Shown: positions 33,792 to 46,037 of the stretch, one piece after another
How the letters are laid out: every line of letters begins with the position of its first letter
How positions within the stretch are numbered: position 1 is the first letter of the stretch
Assembly (NCBI RefSeq): GCF_001625215.2
Contig: NC_030382.2
Span: forward strand, 49,007,364-49,071,363
Source of the DNA: Daucus carota subsp. sativus
Lineage: Eukaryota > Streptophyta > Magnoliopsida > Apiales > Apiaceae
Direction: 5' to 3'
DNA: 64,000 nt
Translations under genes and position numbers: made by a program
The notes under the pieces: generated by a model
The model's database searches: none
What the model was told of the DNA's origin: nothing
Seen by the model: only the letters and a program-made list of their open reading frames with translations

Positions 33792-34586
33792 CTAAAAGAT
33801 CGGTCCATAAGAACAAGAATTGCACCTGATCAAACCGCTCTCATTGCACACATTACACGTCCTAAATCCATCGTTCTTCTCCCTGTAACATTTATGGCTT
33901 CCATTACATTCCTCGCACACAACGAATTTAAATCCACCGCATTCCTCACAAACGCCAGCATCCGCCTCTGGCAATTCCGCAATCATTTTCTTCAACTCTC
34001 CGGTCTCATTCAATTGCCTCAACTCCTCCGCACCACCAATGTACTTTCCCCCGATAAAAACCCTAGGCAATGCCACTTGCGTCTCCTCACTCACGCCGAA
34101 GATTCTCTGCAGCTCAGAACTGAAAGAAGCGTCCATCGAGAGATCCCGCTCGTCGACATTCACTCGAAAACCGGTTAGAATCGATTGCACGGTCTTGCAC
34201 GCCTCGAAAGTCGGCCGGACGACTCGCAATGAGGTCAAATAAACAACAACGCGGTCCTCGGCGCCGCTGAGCGAACTTTTCGGGTAAAGTTGGGGAGGTT
34301 GGATCGGTTCAGGCTCGGGAGGTTGGATTGGGTCGGGCTGTGGCGTTTGGATCGGTTCGGGCTGGGGAGTTCGGATCGGGTCGGGAGGTCGGGTCGTGGA
34401 CGAAAAGGCGCGGAAAGCGGCCGAGGAGCGGCGAATACGGTGGAAAACCGCGGCAGTCTTCGACGGAGCCGATTGGCGGTCATTGTCGGAGAGAGACTCG
34501 ACGTCTTTAAATGAATAGCTTTGAGACAACGATTTGTTCAGCGATTTGTTGCTATTAGGGATTATTTTCTCGCGGAAGCGCCACAT
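33792..34586 (-). CDS. Glutaredoxin-like protein with C-terminal CxxC zinc-finger region, 264 aa
   Basis: A single-exon frame starts MWRFREKIIP at 34586. The middle N-terminal part has proline-rich repeats of the DPIQPPEPEPIQPPQ kind. A glutaredoxin fold follows from about residue 110: VVVYLTSLRVVRPTFEACKT, ILTGFRVNVDERDLSMD, and the cis-proline and glutathione-site segment ALPRVFIGGKYIGGAEEL. The C-terminus holds four CxxC motifs (CEEC, CEEC, CNVC, CNSC), as in plant glutaredoxin-family proteins like At5g39865. The usual active-site CPYC/CGFS is replaced by Ser-Leu-Arg-Val, so classic dithiol or monothiol activity is doubtful. This is common to the subfamily and not a defect of the copy. Confidence 0.9.
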   Translation of the reverse strand: MWRFREKIIPNSNKSLNKSLSQSYSFKDVESLSDNDRQSAPSKTAAVFHRIRRSSAAFRAFSSTTRPPDPIRTPQPEPIQTPQPDPIQPPEPEPIQPPQLYPKSSLSGAEDRVVVYLTSLRVVRPTFEACKTVQSILTGFRVNVDERDLSMDASFSSELQRIFGVSEETQVALPRVFIGGKYIGGAEELRQLNETGELKKMIAELPEADAGVCEECGGFKFVVCEECNGSHKCYREKNDGFRTCNVCNESGLIRCNSCSYGPIF

Positions 34587-35294
34587 GAGTGAATTTGATT
34601 GTAGATACAGATATCTGTGTGTATATTTGTGTGATGAAATGTGAGATGGTGAAAATGTGAAGATTTGTGTTTGGTGGATTTGTTGGGAGAATGAATAGGA
34701 GGAAGAAGAAGATGAATGAGAGAAAGGAGAGAAAAGAGGTTGTTTTTTCGGAGTAATTTTTTTTTAATTTTTTCGTCTTCCATTTGAGAGAATTATAAGG
34801 GCCAAATTTTAGTTTTGTTTTTTCTTTTGGATAAAAGTGATTCTTTGTTATTTTTAGGAACAGGATTTTTTATTCTTGTAAATAGATTTAGGTGATAGAT
34901 ACGCATGACTCATCTAATGATACTTGAATTTAGATGAAGAAATTAATAAAAATATTATATTATGATAAAATGATTCAAATTCTCAATATAGAAACAAACT
35001 TATAATCTGATGTGGTCTTAATTTTTTGAGTTTATAAATACTACAATTTTATGTTGAAATAAGTGGTGTGTAAATTACCGGGACTTGCATCTACGGTGTC
35101 AATGTGGAATACGCATGTCTAGCACAATTAAATTTCAGCAAGTCATTGTGAAAAAAATATATTGTGTAAAACATAAATTTAAATATGATGCCTACGAGTG
35201 AAAAAGTATACCCAAACATCGAATACTCTTGTGTCGAATTCATAGACAATTCTCACCCAATGGTAATGTTTCTAACTTTTTGATGCAATGTGTG
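34587..35294. other. Upstream region of the glutaredoxin-like gene
   Basis: Non-coding promoter side of the gene. Its 5' UTR/promoter has polypurine-pyrimidine stretches (gaagaagatgaatgag). No other gene recognised. Confidence 0.4.
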
Positions 35295-35513
35295 CGTTTG
35301 TTTTAAAGAAGTTGGCTTCTACTTCTAGCTTCTGCTTCTTTGACCCGTTTGTGTAAAGAAGTAGAAGCACTTTTAAGAAGCTAGAAATGCTAGCTTCTCT
35401 CTCCCAGAAGTGCTTCTTTTCCAAACACTTTATCAACTTATTTACTTCTCACTTCTAATCCACTTCTTTACATATGTAAAGAAGCACTTTTTTTAAGCTT
35501 GCCCAAACGGCCC
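35295..35513. mobile_element. Short MITE with 8-9 bp target duplication, 219 bp
   Basis: The duplication CAATGTGTG lies at 35286-35294 and 35514-35522. The ends are CGTTTGTTTTAAAGAAG on the left and the complement of GGGCCGTTTGGGCAAGC on the right. The inside is made of AAGAAG/CTTCTT inverted motifs. Size and duplication fit a hAT or MULE-type MITE. Confidence 0.72.
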
Positions 35514-36351
35514 CAATGTGTGTCAAATTGACGAGAGAATAATGGATAAAGAATATGCTCTTTTTAACATCTTTTTTTTCCCTCTTTTTTTGTCATAATG
35601 CTCTTTTTAACTTCATTCTTTGTATAAAGTTAGGAAAAAAACTTAAAACAATGACTATTGTAAATTTCAGATCTTACTCACTAGTAAAAAAAAAAATTAT
35701 TGTATTCATTTTTGTATATAAATAATTTTATTTGCAAACCGAGAAACCTGAGTCAATGGTCAACAGATTTGTTGTCAGTGTTCATATTATTTAAAAAGAA
35801 ATGTGTGGTTAAAACAATTATTGTCTTCACTAGAATAGTGGAATGGTGGCACTAGTATACTACAATATTTGGATATGGACATGATTATTTATCTGTAAGA
35901 AGATGAATTACTCAACACCAGCTAACATTTTGTAAATTGCGAAGAATCAAGATTTTGTTACACTACTCAATTGTCTGGGGGTGTATTTCAATGGGGTATC
36001 CTACAAAGTTTAAAGTAAAAATGATGACAAAAACTTGTACCTAACCAATCATTTTAACCTCCTTTGGTCCCGAAGCATAAAGCAGCAACTAGCAAGATGA
36101 GAAATATCAGCTTATATCAGGACAAGAAAATCATAGGCCAGTGGGCTAAGTTAGTCCCCGATGTCCTTAAGTCTACGTAAGTAACTTTTAAGTACCGTTA
36201 AAACGGCTTTATAAACTCTTAGTTGAAGTTCATCCGCCTTTAAAGTTTGTGTTGAAACCAAACCCCAAACTGGTTGGCTAACGTTATTGAATAAACGACA
36301 CCTGCTCTAAATAAATGGTCTGAATTGAGGCAAAGTGGCCACGAGCCCTAA

Positions 36352-36739
36352 GAGCAACTCCAATGCAATGCTATACTTGGTTCTATTGCTATATTATAGC
36401 ATCAAAAGTAAAAAAACTCAACTCCAAAGGGGTGCTATATTTGGATGCATCCATGCATAGATGCATCCTTGGTTCTATATTTGAAACCAAGGATGGATCC
36501 ATCCATGTTGCCACATCATCAATAAATAGAAATTGGAAACTATTTAATGAGTTAGGTAAAAAGTTAAAGAGTTGGTTCTATATAAAAGTTAGGTAAAAGT
36601 TAATGAGTTGGTTAAATTTGAAACATGTTATAGAACTTAGCATTGGAGTGCAAGTTTTATTTTAGCACCAAAAAACACTTTTTGATGCTATATTATAGCA
36701 ATAACAATAGATATATAGCATCTAGCATTGGACTTGCTC
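36352..36739. mobile_element. Tourist-type MITE, 388 bp
   Basis: Terminal repeat GAGCAACTCCAATGC...GCATTGGACTTGCTC, with a TAA duplication (36349-36351 and 36740-36742). Non-coding, AT-rich inside, with GCTATA/TATAGC inverted motifs. Confidence 0.86.
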
Positions 36740-38730
36740 TAATCATGTGTGGTTTATCCCAAGCCCAATCAGCCCACTCTTCTCTCCAAGTAGGGATGGA
36801 GATGTCTTTCATACCGGAGGGGGAAACCAGACAGATCACTTTAAAAACTGAAAAGAAATGAGCTTACTGGGGACCATAAACTTGTACTAGTCTGCATGTA
36901 TAATTGCGTTACATGGTGTGCCTCTTCTAGTGCCAAAGTCATTGCTAAAGTTGAAACTCAGATGATGAGTCCTTTCGTCTCAATTATATTGTCCGGAAAT
37001 ATAACCCCACTTATTAATCTGTTATTAATCAACACCAACAGACCCTCTTACATGTATAAAAATCTCCTAACTAAGACCCAAGTAAATATCAAAATTAGGA
37101 AAATCCTGAATGACCCAAATAATTATCAAAATCTATAAAAACCCTACATGTCATGCATTGAGTTATGTCTGAATGTTCTAAAAAATGGCCGATTAACTGA
37201 TTAATCCATCAATTAATTAATAATCGGACGTATTTCTATGCGATACAATAGATCAAAAATGGGTTAAATCATTACTTAACCCGTAGTTAATCAGTCAAAA
37301 AATCGAGCAAAATATTAAATTTTATAAGGATTTTGTGAAATATTCTTAATTTTAAAGTTAATTATATCTATAATTATATTATAAATAATATTAAATTTTT
37401 GTCAATTAATCATCTCCGATTAATAGCTTATCCGTCCTGACAACACTAGGTTCTGGTGATTTACGTTAATCTTTATCGTTTTTCAAATTAGACAAGCGCG
37501 GAGAAGGGTGTAATTGTGTGTGCAGTGGGTTCTGCAAAAGTAGCATGCTTATCTCTGTGCATAGATGGGAGATCTCTGAACCCACATCACATGCTTAGTC
37601 TTCACTACCAGTGACTTTGCGCACACATCTAATTTCAGGCCCTACTCATTTCCTTCTCTCTTTTAGTACAGACGAGATAGCACGTGAGCTTGACAAAATT
37701 GAACTGCATATGACTTTCGCCTTTTCTTTTCCTACTGCTAAACTTCACACTGATCTGATCCATGTGGACATGAATATATGACCAACTTTGCTATAGTCCC
37801 AATACAGATCGGAATTTATTACTCAGTTTTGGGTTTCGACAGTTGTAGTAAACAACACGTGCAGTTACATTTCATCTAAAGAGGCAATAACCGTGGAGGC
37901 CGGAAGTATATAACAATATATCCAGCTGATGTTGCTGATCTACTGGATACCAGCAACATCTCTGGAGACCTGTGTTAACTGTTGAGGCGGCAATGTCTAA
38001 TTGGTTATTCCCAATACACGAAAATTGCTACCAAGCTTTCCAGCAAGTGTTATATAACTAGATTACTACATAGTTATATGACCATGGGAGAGATGGTTAT
38101 AAATTTTACCGCGAAATATTGTGACAACTATGAACTACTGTCCAAAAAATCATTAACACGTAGTGCAGCAAACATAGAGTGAGACAACCAAGAACCAACA
38201 CATACAAATATAAAACATAGTGAGCTTGTAGTAGACCTGATTGTCAACACCAAATAATGGTTCGGCAGGCAACAAGGGAAAATAGCTGCGATATCTTTGC
38301 AACTACTTCACCCTGTGAGAATCTCTCAACTATAGCACCCAGCAAAAAAGAGTGCAAGAAAACTTTGGAGACGATATAACACATGCAACACTTTAAACAT
38401 AGGATATGAAAGCAAAATTGCTATATTAATATTCGCTATGCCTGAGAAATGCAGATAAGGTCATGTTAGTGTGTAAACAGATAAAAGACTACAAACACCA
38501 TCAAAAGGCCAACCACCAATGATAGACTTCTTAAACACTTAATGGTCAGATAGATAAAACATATTCAGATTATAAACCTAAAAGGGGTATGCAACAATGA
38601 GATACTCATAGCTACCCTAATCAGATGTATGAAAAAAGTACATAAAGGGTAGATCAATGATTGTGCACTCCCATCAACTAACCTCATAAACTAGAGGGCA
38701 AGCAGCATAGCTGACAATATATTGATAAAT
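36740..38730. other. Intergenic region between the Tourist MITE and UBA1, no gene recognised
   Basis: AT-rich. The part next to 38731 probably contains the 3' UTR of the E1 gene. Short frames have no recognisable domain. Confidence 0.45.
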
Positions 38731-41700
38731 CTAGCGGAAGTAAATGGATATCTGAGGAATATCAATATCATTGTCATCGTCATCCTCACAGGCCACTACA
38801 ACATCAAAATGTCGACGGTAAGGCGGAAGCTCCAACTTTGCCACGTCCCTTGCCAAATCCACAACCTTTTTATCCATTCGGTCTTTGTGACGAGGGAACA
38901 TGCTATTATAAAGAAGGCAACTTCCACACGAAATGCTATAGGCGTTTAGGCCCTTATCTGATAGCCATTTAAGGAGCTCCCTCAATGTTGGATTTCCTTC
39001 GACAATCCATCTGTCCCATACAGTCCATTTCATATCCCGGTGAACGAAGACTTTGGGAGGGACTGGCTCAGCGATTGAAAACAAAGGTAGAGCCAGGTTT
39101 GCAAATGTGTTGCGGTAGTCTTCCACTTTATGCCCTCCATTTAGAACCTTGTAGAGCTCAAGGCAAACAAGACCGGTAGCCATCGCAGTGGAGGTTGCAA
39201 TTGCAGGGATAATTCTGCCGGCAATAAATTTTGCTTTCAGCTTGTCAACTTCAGGGATACTATAATTTCTCGCCCTCATGTTGGCCAGTGCAGCTATCAT
39301 ATCCATGTGGTAATTTGTATCATCATCCTGTGGATATTAAACATCAAGAAAACTTGTTAGGCAAATATGTTGTCTTGACAGTTCCATTGAAGTGATATAT
39401 TTAATATATTAAAGAAAAATGTAATTTGCACTGCATACCAAATTATGATATACATGACAAATTATGGAAAAGGTTTATAGGTCCTATATAATAACAAATT
39501 CTTGTAGTTGTAGAAAGAGACCTTTTCAAACTGAATCGGTTTCATCTTAAACCCAGGCAACAGATTCTTCCGACACTGCTCCAGTTTCGTGATTAGTTCA
39601 TTGATAACCGCACTGTCATCTATTGAAGATGCAGAGAGGTTTGTGGCTTTCTCATCAGTCTCAATTTTGACACCTTTCTTCGGTTGAAATTCGGGAACCA
39701 TTACTCTATCAACAGCTTCTGCCAGAGCCTTAGGGTGTGTGGCCCAGTCAGGGATAGGAATGCCAAATGTCTCGGCACGTAAAATGGAAGCAGCCATGAT
39801 AAAATGCAAGTGACTTGGATCAGAAGTAGTGAACTGCAGTGGTCGGGGAAAGCGTTTAGGTGCAGACCAAAATGGGGCTCCAGTACTTGTTGAGGCATCT
39901 TCCGGGAAAGTAAAAATCAACTGCTTCACACGGTTGGAGAAATAATCTTCAAACCTAAAGCCATGAAACAATATAAGAGACCATGCAATATGACAGTGTT
40001 GCTCATGCATCTATACAAGGGAAAAAAATAGTGAAAACTTAAACAAAGCTGAACCTTAAACGAGCCCATGTAATGCAGTCTTGAAATGCATCACATCTAT
40101 CCTTATCGAGGCACTCGAGAACCCTTTCCAGTTTGTCCCTAGCCTGAGCATCGCCAGCGTTTACTATTGCAGAAGTATATTCACTTGTATTAGAAAGATA
40201 AGCATTCACTTCAGCAGGTGTTTTCTCTAGCAAGCCCTCGAACTCTGACCTCGCCCATGTCAAGCAATGGTCAATGTTGTGCGGAAATGAGTGCACAGTA
40301 CACATTGGTGCCTGTTTCTCTGGTGGATCCCTTGAGGCACCGTAATTCTCTGTCAGATGAGGGATGACCATCTGTGTGTTGCATTTGGCCCCCAGAGTTC
40401 CAGACTCTAAAAGTGGCTTTTGAAAATACAAGCATCTCTGATCAACATACAGCCTAGCATTGACATTGTCCAGGGCATTCACAACTACACTTAGATTCTC
40501 CCAGTAGGTATCATCAAAAACATTCTCAGTCTCGGGGCCCACACGATTCTGCAATGCTTCAATATGTAGAGCCGGATTTATTAATGCAGCAGCAGTAGCA
40601 GCAACTGTTGATTTTGCCTGCCCAATGTTCCAATCACGAAAGAGAAACTGCCTGCTCAGGTTACTCTTCTCAATCACATCATCATCAGTGACAGTTAGTT
40701 TCCCCTGGTTGCCGCATGAAACTCCCATCAAAGCCAAATTTTTGAGGAATTCGCAACCCAGTGCACCAGAACCAACAACAAAAACCTGAGCATCTTCAAG
40801 TTTCTTTTGAAGTTTAGCCCCAAACACTGATATCTGTGCATCATAACGGCTGTTCAGCGGTTCAAAGTCCCTATTTTCCAATGATTCAGTGGGAAGCGAC
40901 TCAACGGAGTCAAAGTAGAAGAACTGTAGAAAAATTTGCAAGATGTTGAAAAAATAGTGAGTCCTTACATAGTACCAAGATATAATGCACCAAGGAAAAA
41001 AATAGTGACAAACAGCTGTGCTATCTACAAATAACGAGATAAATACTCATTGAATATCAAGGAATGAAGTAAGAAATTAAAGATATTGAGATAACCTGGA
41101 AAAGTGGATGAAACTTTCCTGAACATGCCTTCATAACCTCCTGACCAACAATTCCACCAAACATAGCTGCCATTGGACTCAGCACTGCACGAGCACCAAA
41201 GGAAAATTGCCTTAGAAGTTTTGGGCTAATATTATCTACTTTCCTTTCTCCTAAGCTCTCATTCAGGGCACTGACAATGGATATGAGCTTCTGTGCATCT
41301 TCTTCAGAACCAGCAACTGGGAAGCGTCCTAATTCAGATACGTACTTGTCAAGTGCTTGAAAAGCCAAGTGCAGGAGTGGTGGCCGGTCAAATTTGGAGA
41401 AATCACTGAGCAGATATTCGCCTGGGTCTTCAAGTGCTTCTTTTAATGGCTTAAAATTCAAAACCTTGGGCTGCTTCACCTGAGTGACAATACCTCCTCT
41501 CTCATACTGCCCATACTCTGATGTGTCCTCTTCAAGGTTAAAGGAATAGGGTCTTGCATTAATTATCTTTCTTGGCTTCCCATCATTCAGTTCTGTCATA
41601 CCACGAACCTCTGAAAACACAACAAGATCACCATCCTGGAATTCGAGCCTTTCATCGTCAACACATGATACAAGTGCAGATGCATCATTACTGATTGATG

Positions 41701-44700
41701 CAATGATGCCTGTGTGAGGTTCCTCGCCATCAACATCAACCACAGTGAACTCTGGGCCAAAATCACAGAACACATTACCAAATAGACCTCTCACTTCAGT
41801 CTTTATGAATGCAATAGATGGTTGATGATTATGGCAGTAATCACTAAATTCAATTGCAGTCTCCAAGTCTATATCCGTAAAAACCACAGCCTGACAGACA
41901 TTAAAACGAAGTATTACTTCCAGGCATGTGAAATAATATAATAATGCACATCATATTATGCCCATCAGTTACAAGCATATACAGAGAGCGAAGCATATTA
42001 ATTTGCTAATGGTGGAATTTGATAATTTAATAACTGCCAATTCCCTCCTATGCAAACATAGAAGATAGTACGCACAGATTAACAAATTAACGATTCTAAT
42101 GGCAGTAAAACAATTATTTGAAGCTGAACATTAAAACTTCCAAACAAGGTGTATAATGACGAATACGAATCAATGACATGGTCATCCAAGTCAAAGACAA
42201 CAGGAAATGTGAAGTACACACTCAGAATTGACATTGCATATTGCAGTGCACTAAGTCCCTCAAAAACAAGAGCAAAGGTCCATACAATCAGAGAAATAAT
42301 ATCAAAATTAGAGAACAGCAGATATCAAAAAATTATAATTCCAGGAAAACAATATTTGACTCGTTCCTGCGTTTACAAGAAATATTTGTAGTTGCCAACA
42401 CCCTTATATAAAAAGAATATAACAAACTGTTCACTTCTCAAACTTTTGTAATTAAGAATTCCTCATGCAAAAAAGAACAGAGTATTTTAGGTCACAGGCT
42501 TGCACCCTGGCATGAATCATACAGTTCAATAAGGCTTCCTCCCCAAAGGAATATGTGCTATACTGTGAATTGTGAAACATCTAATTGTGTTTTTATTCTG
42601 TGCTGTTACTAGTTCCCCATTTTTCATCATTCGTTCTTGTAAAATTATTTATTTCTAGATCAGTAAACTAGTAAATGGTATGGTCCTATTTATATCAAAT
42701 AATAGAAGATATTGTCATTGGTTATATCCAAGCATAAAATAATCCAGACATAATGATCCTACGAGACTACTTAAAAAGTTCAATCTTTCGAAAGATACTG
42801 GTGAACACAATAGACATAATAAATATTATTTCAAGGTCTCAACATGACAAGTCTTTTTATCTAAAATCTCATTATGCCTTAGAAACTTGCAAGTCATATC
42901 TATCCTCTCCCTTTCTCTCACGAGTTTAATATTTCTAATGAGTATGACAAGGCAAGTAAGAGGGATGCAGTTTTAATCTTGGCTTTTAGATGAATCTAAT
43001 CTAATGACCTCCTAGAGGTCGCCGCACACAATTAAAATACACCCTCTTCCATATGATCCCACATAATCATCTACGTTTTTTAATTGATTTTTCACGTCAA
43101 CTGATGAGATTTTTTGAAATCTGACTTCACTGTATATATCTTCATCTCCCAACAATCAATTTGCATACCATATGTGTTAAATTTCGATGTGATTTAGGAA
43201 AAAAATTATTTGAGTTTGTAGTTTATATTTTAAAGAGTTTTATATTATAATAATACCAATATAGCACATATGGTATACAAACTGATCGTTGAGAGATGAA
43301 GAAAAATATAGTGAAGTTAGATTTCGGAAAAAGCTCACCGGTTAACGGGAAAAACCAAATTAAAATTGGAGAAATTATGTGGGATCATGTGTGAGATGAT
43401 GCATTTTAATTGTGTGTGATGACTTCTTGGGGCCATTGGATTAGATTCATCCAAGGGCCTAAATTAAGTTTGTAGTTAGTACTCTAAATTGGTTTGTATT
43501 TGAGCAATTGCATCTATGTTTCTATTGTTCTTTCTTTCTAACACACACATCATTCTGATATACATACACCCATATATGTATTATGTACACAAGTTCTTTG
43601 TTATTTGTGTTTTCATATATATACAATTGGAAAGTGTAGATGAATTTATTATTAGTTTATCACTTATCATTACTTATAAAAGAAAATTTGTGTCTACCTC
43701 TAATTTTATCTAGTAATAGTTACACCGACTCTGCTGGTCATGACCCTTTGTAAGATAAAGAAAGTGCATCCCACCGTCCAACAAATTGGATAATACCCAT
43801 TTTGATGTGACCAATTATGCTATAATTGTGAATTGATAGATGACAATATATCAATAATAAAACCCTAAATGTGATATATAGAAAACCCTAAATGTCAGAA
43901 TTTCTTTCTATCAATACCTAGGGTCTGGGAGAAACTTGACTTTAAGTCGTGTATCTTTCTAAATAAGTATGGTTTGATTATCCAATTTACTTGTTAGAAT
44001 TTGCTAGTAGGACAACCCTATTTTTTGGCTCTACTTTGTCTACTTCTAGTCTCCAACTTTTGAGTCTGGTTTAGGATTTAAGCATTGCAAAGAATTGATA
44101 GTGATATGGACAGGGATAGGCTTCCATATGAACAACAATTTGGGTTGCTATCTTACAAGGCTACTAAGGGTCTGAAAGAATAAAGGGGCTGCATGGTTTA
44201 CTCTCAGTTGTTAATACAACTAATTCGCTAGAGCTGGTGGCTCCGGCTTCTTTTGCCTTCAGGCAGCACTATTATTTTGATTTATCAACAAAATTGTCCT
44301 TCTCCAAAATATATGAAACAAAATCATGGACGCTAGTAAAACATTCATTTCTGGGGAACTAATTCAATCATATACATAATTAAGTTCTAATTCCAACTTT
44401 AAGGGTTAAAAAATGGTTAGCTCATTTTCCAGCAAAAGATAAAAATAGATATAGTAAGACCTCTAAATGGACTCGATAATGTAAGTTATAGTTGTATAGC
44501 GAACATATTGTAGCAGTTAAAAACTATCTATTCCCGTTAATGATGTGTCAATCAATCTGTAAAAATAAATCACACAAAAGATACCTGAAAATCAGATAAT
44601 TGCTCCTTGGTCAATTTTTTTGTTAAGGTGGTAACAACAACAGCATTGTTAAGCTCCTGCAGCTTCTGAACAGAAGCGAGTGCTCTGTTCTTACCAATGT

Positions 44701-45808
44701 CATTCTCTGTAAAATTAAAGTTGCAGGACATATCCCATAATTCAACATTTCCTTCATCATGCAACGTCACGGACTTGACACCAGCTAGTATCAGATTCTT
44801 TGCTGCATGTAAGTTGAATATAAAACTGTCAAACAAGTAAGAATTAACTAACTAATGAAGACAGGATTACAGGAAAACTAACCCCAACCACCAAAAGAAT
44901 TAATAATAATTAAAATCTATATTTAACCATATTTATTTTAATTAGAATACAAGAAAAGGATAATTTGTCAAACAAAATTGAATACACCAAGTTGATTTAG
45001 ATCTCAGATATTAGTCACTTCTAACAAAGTATTACCACTTCCCATTTTGTCATTAGCCAAGACCCAAGAGTAGATGGCATACTCTAACAGCAAATACAGG
45101 ATTAACAGGATTCTTAATTATAAGTTGGCATTATCAGATAAAGGTACAGAAAATTCTAAACTATATAGACCACAATGTACATTAAAATCAATCTAAGCAA
45201 TCAATGAGACATATAATATTTCACAGTTTGAGAAGGGAAAGGAAAAAAAAACATCCAATCCAAATCTCTGTTCAATTCTAATTATAAATTCAACCAGGAA
45301 TAATAAACAACAATTTTTGAATTAAATAAGTTTTGTTTTCACAACTAAAAATGATGACTCCTAACAGCACCGGAGCAAAACACTCTCAAAGTGTATAAAT
45401 CATACAAATATACTTAAACACTACAAATAGTACCATAACATTCCTGAATAAAAAACACATACCTATTTCAGCACCAAGACCTTGCATTCCAGAAACAAGC
45501 ACATTCGACGCAAAAAGCCGCCTCATCGTCTCTCGGCCATAAACCGCAAGCTGTCTACTATGCAGGTCCTCATCAATCTCCTGCTGATTTCCATCATCCA
45601 ACGCCATACTCCGCTTCTCAACACTGCTACCTACTCCGCCTACTCCGCTTACACTACCTCCCATATTCCCAACCTTCGTATTTTCGTTACTCGAACTAAA
45701 CAAACACCCTGTCTTCTGCTTCTTAACTACTTTACCAGAATCACTACTCGTATTTACGCTATCACCGCCTCCAGCTACTCCTTCAACAGATCTCTTTTTA
45801 GGAAGCAT
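38731..45808 (-). CDS. UBA1: Ubiquitin-activating enzyme E1 (UBA1-type), 6 coding exons, 1085 aa
   Basis: Coding exons, in order: 45463-45808, 44585-44802, 41096-41890, 40055-40923, 39522-39954, 38731-39327; all junctions are GT-AG and in phase. The protein starts [10 protein letters not shown]. The first adenylation repeat ([20 protein letters not shown], ...[16 protein letters not shown]) is followed by the first catalytic half-domain. Then come the ATP-binding repeat ([37 protein letters not shown]), the catalytic-cysteine motif [11 protein letters not shown] (Cys about residue 661) and a C-terminal ubiquitin-fold domain ending ISIYFR. The wording matches Arabidopsis UBA1 (At2g30110, 1080 aa) almost throughout. 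It activates ubiquitin in an ATP-dependent thioester cascade. The ATG at 45808 was chosen because the in-frame ATG at 45853 lies in what looks like a 5' UTR intron. Confidence 0.96.
42981..43459. mobile_element. Foldback element (MITE candidate) in UBA1 intron 2
   Basis: Arms are long and imperfect: GGCTTTTAGATGAATCTAATC on the left matches the complement of the right end (GGCCCTTGGATGAATCTAATC) and continues inwards through ACACACAATTAAAAT, GATCCCACATAAT and CATCTCTC-like matches. A convincing target duplication was not seen. The remaining 2.7-kb intron is AT-rich and non-coding. Confidence 0.65.
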
Positions 45809-45821
45809 ATAGTGCAACAAA

Positions 45822-46037
45822 CTGTATATAACATCACAAATCATTTTTGTCACAACTAAAATTACGAAAAACGAAGATCAAGATCGTACAAATTAACACA
45901 TATAAAACTCAAGTTATTAACAGATGATTAAGCCTGGCTTGATAAGTGCGATAGATATGAATAAATAATAAAAGTGATTATATACTTAAAGTGAAGATTA
46001 AGATAAGGATTATATTTAAGAGAGATAAGAAACGTAC
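45822..46037 (-). other. Probable 5' UTR intron of the E1 gene
   Basis: On the minus strand a GTACGT donor at 46037 and a TATATACAG acceptor ending at 45822 bracket 216 bases just upstream of the start codon, with coding beginning 14 bases after the acceptor. The upstream in-frame ATGs would lie in this intron. Inferred from splice signals only. Confidence 0.5.

Noticed and set aside
34039..34514. Frames over the glutaredoxin-like gene on both strands
   Set aside because: Shadow frames of a GC-rich, proline-rich coding region.
43860..43905. Two aaaccctaaatg motifs resembling telomeric repeats
   Set aside because: Only two units within AT-rich intron sequence; telo-boxes of this length are common in plant genomes.
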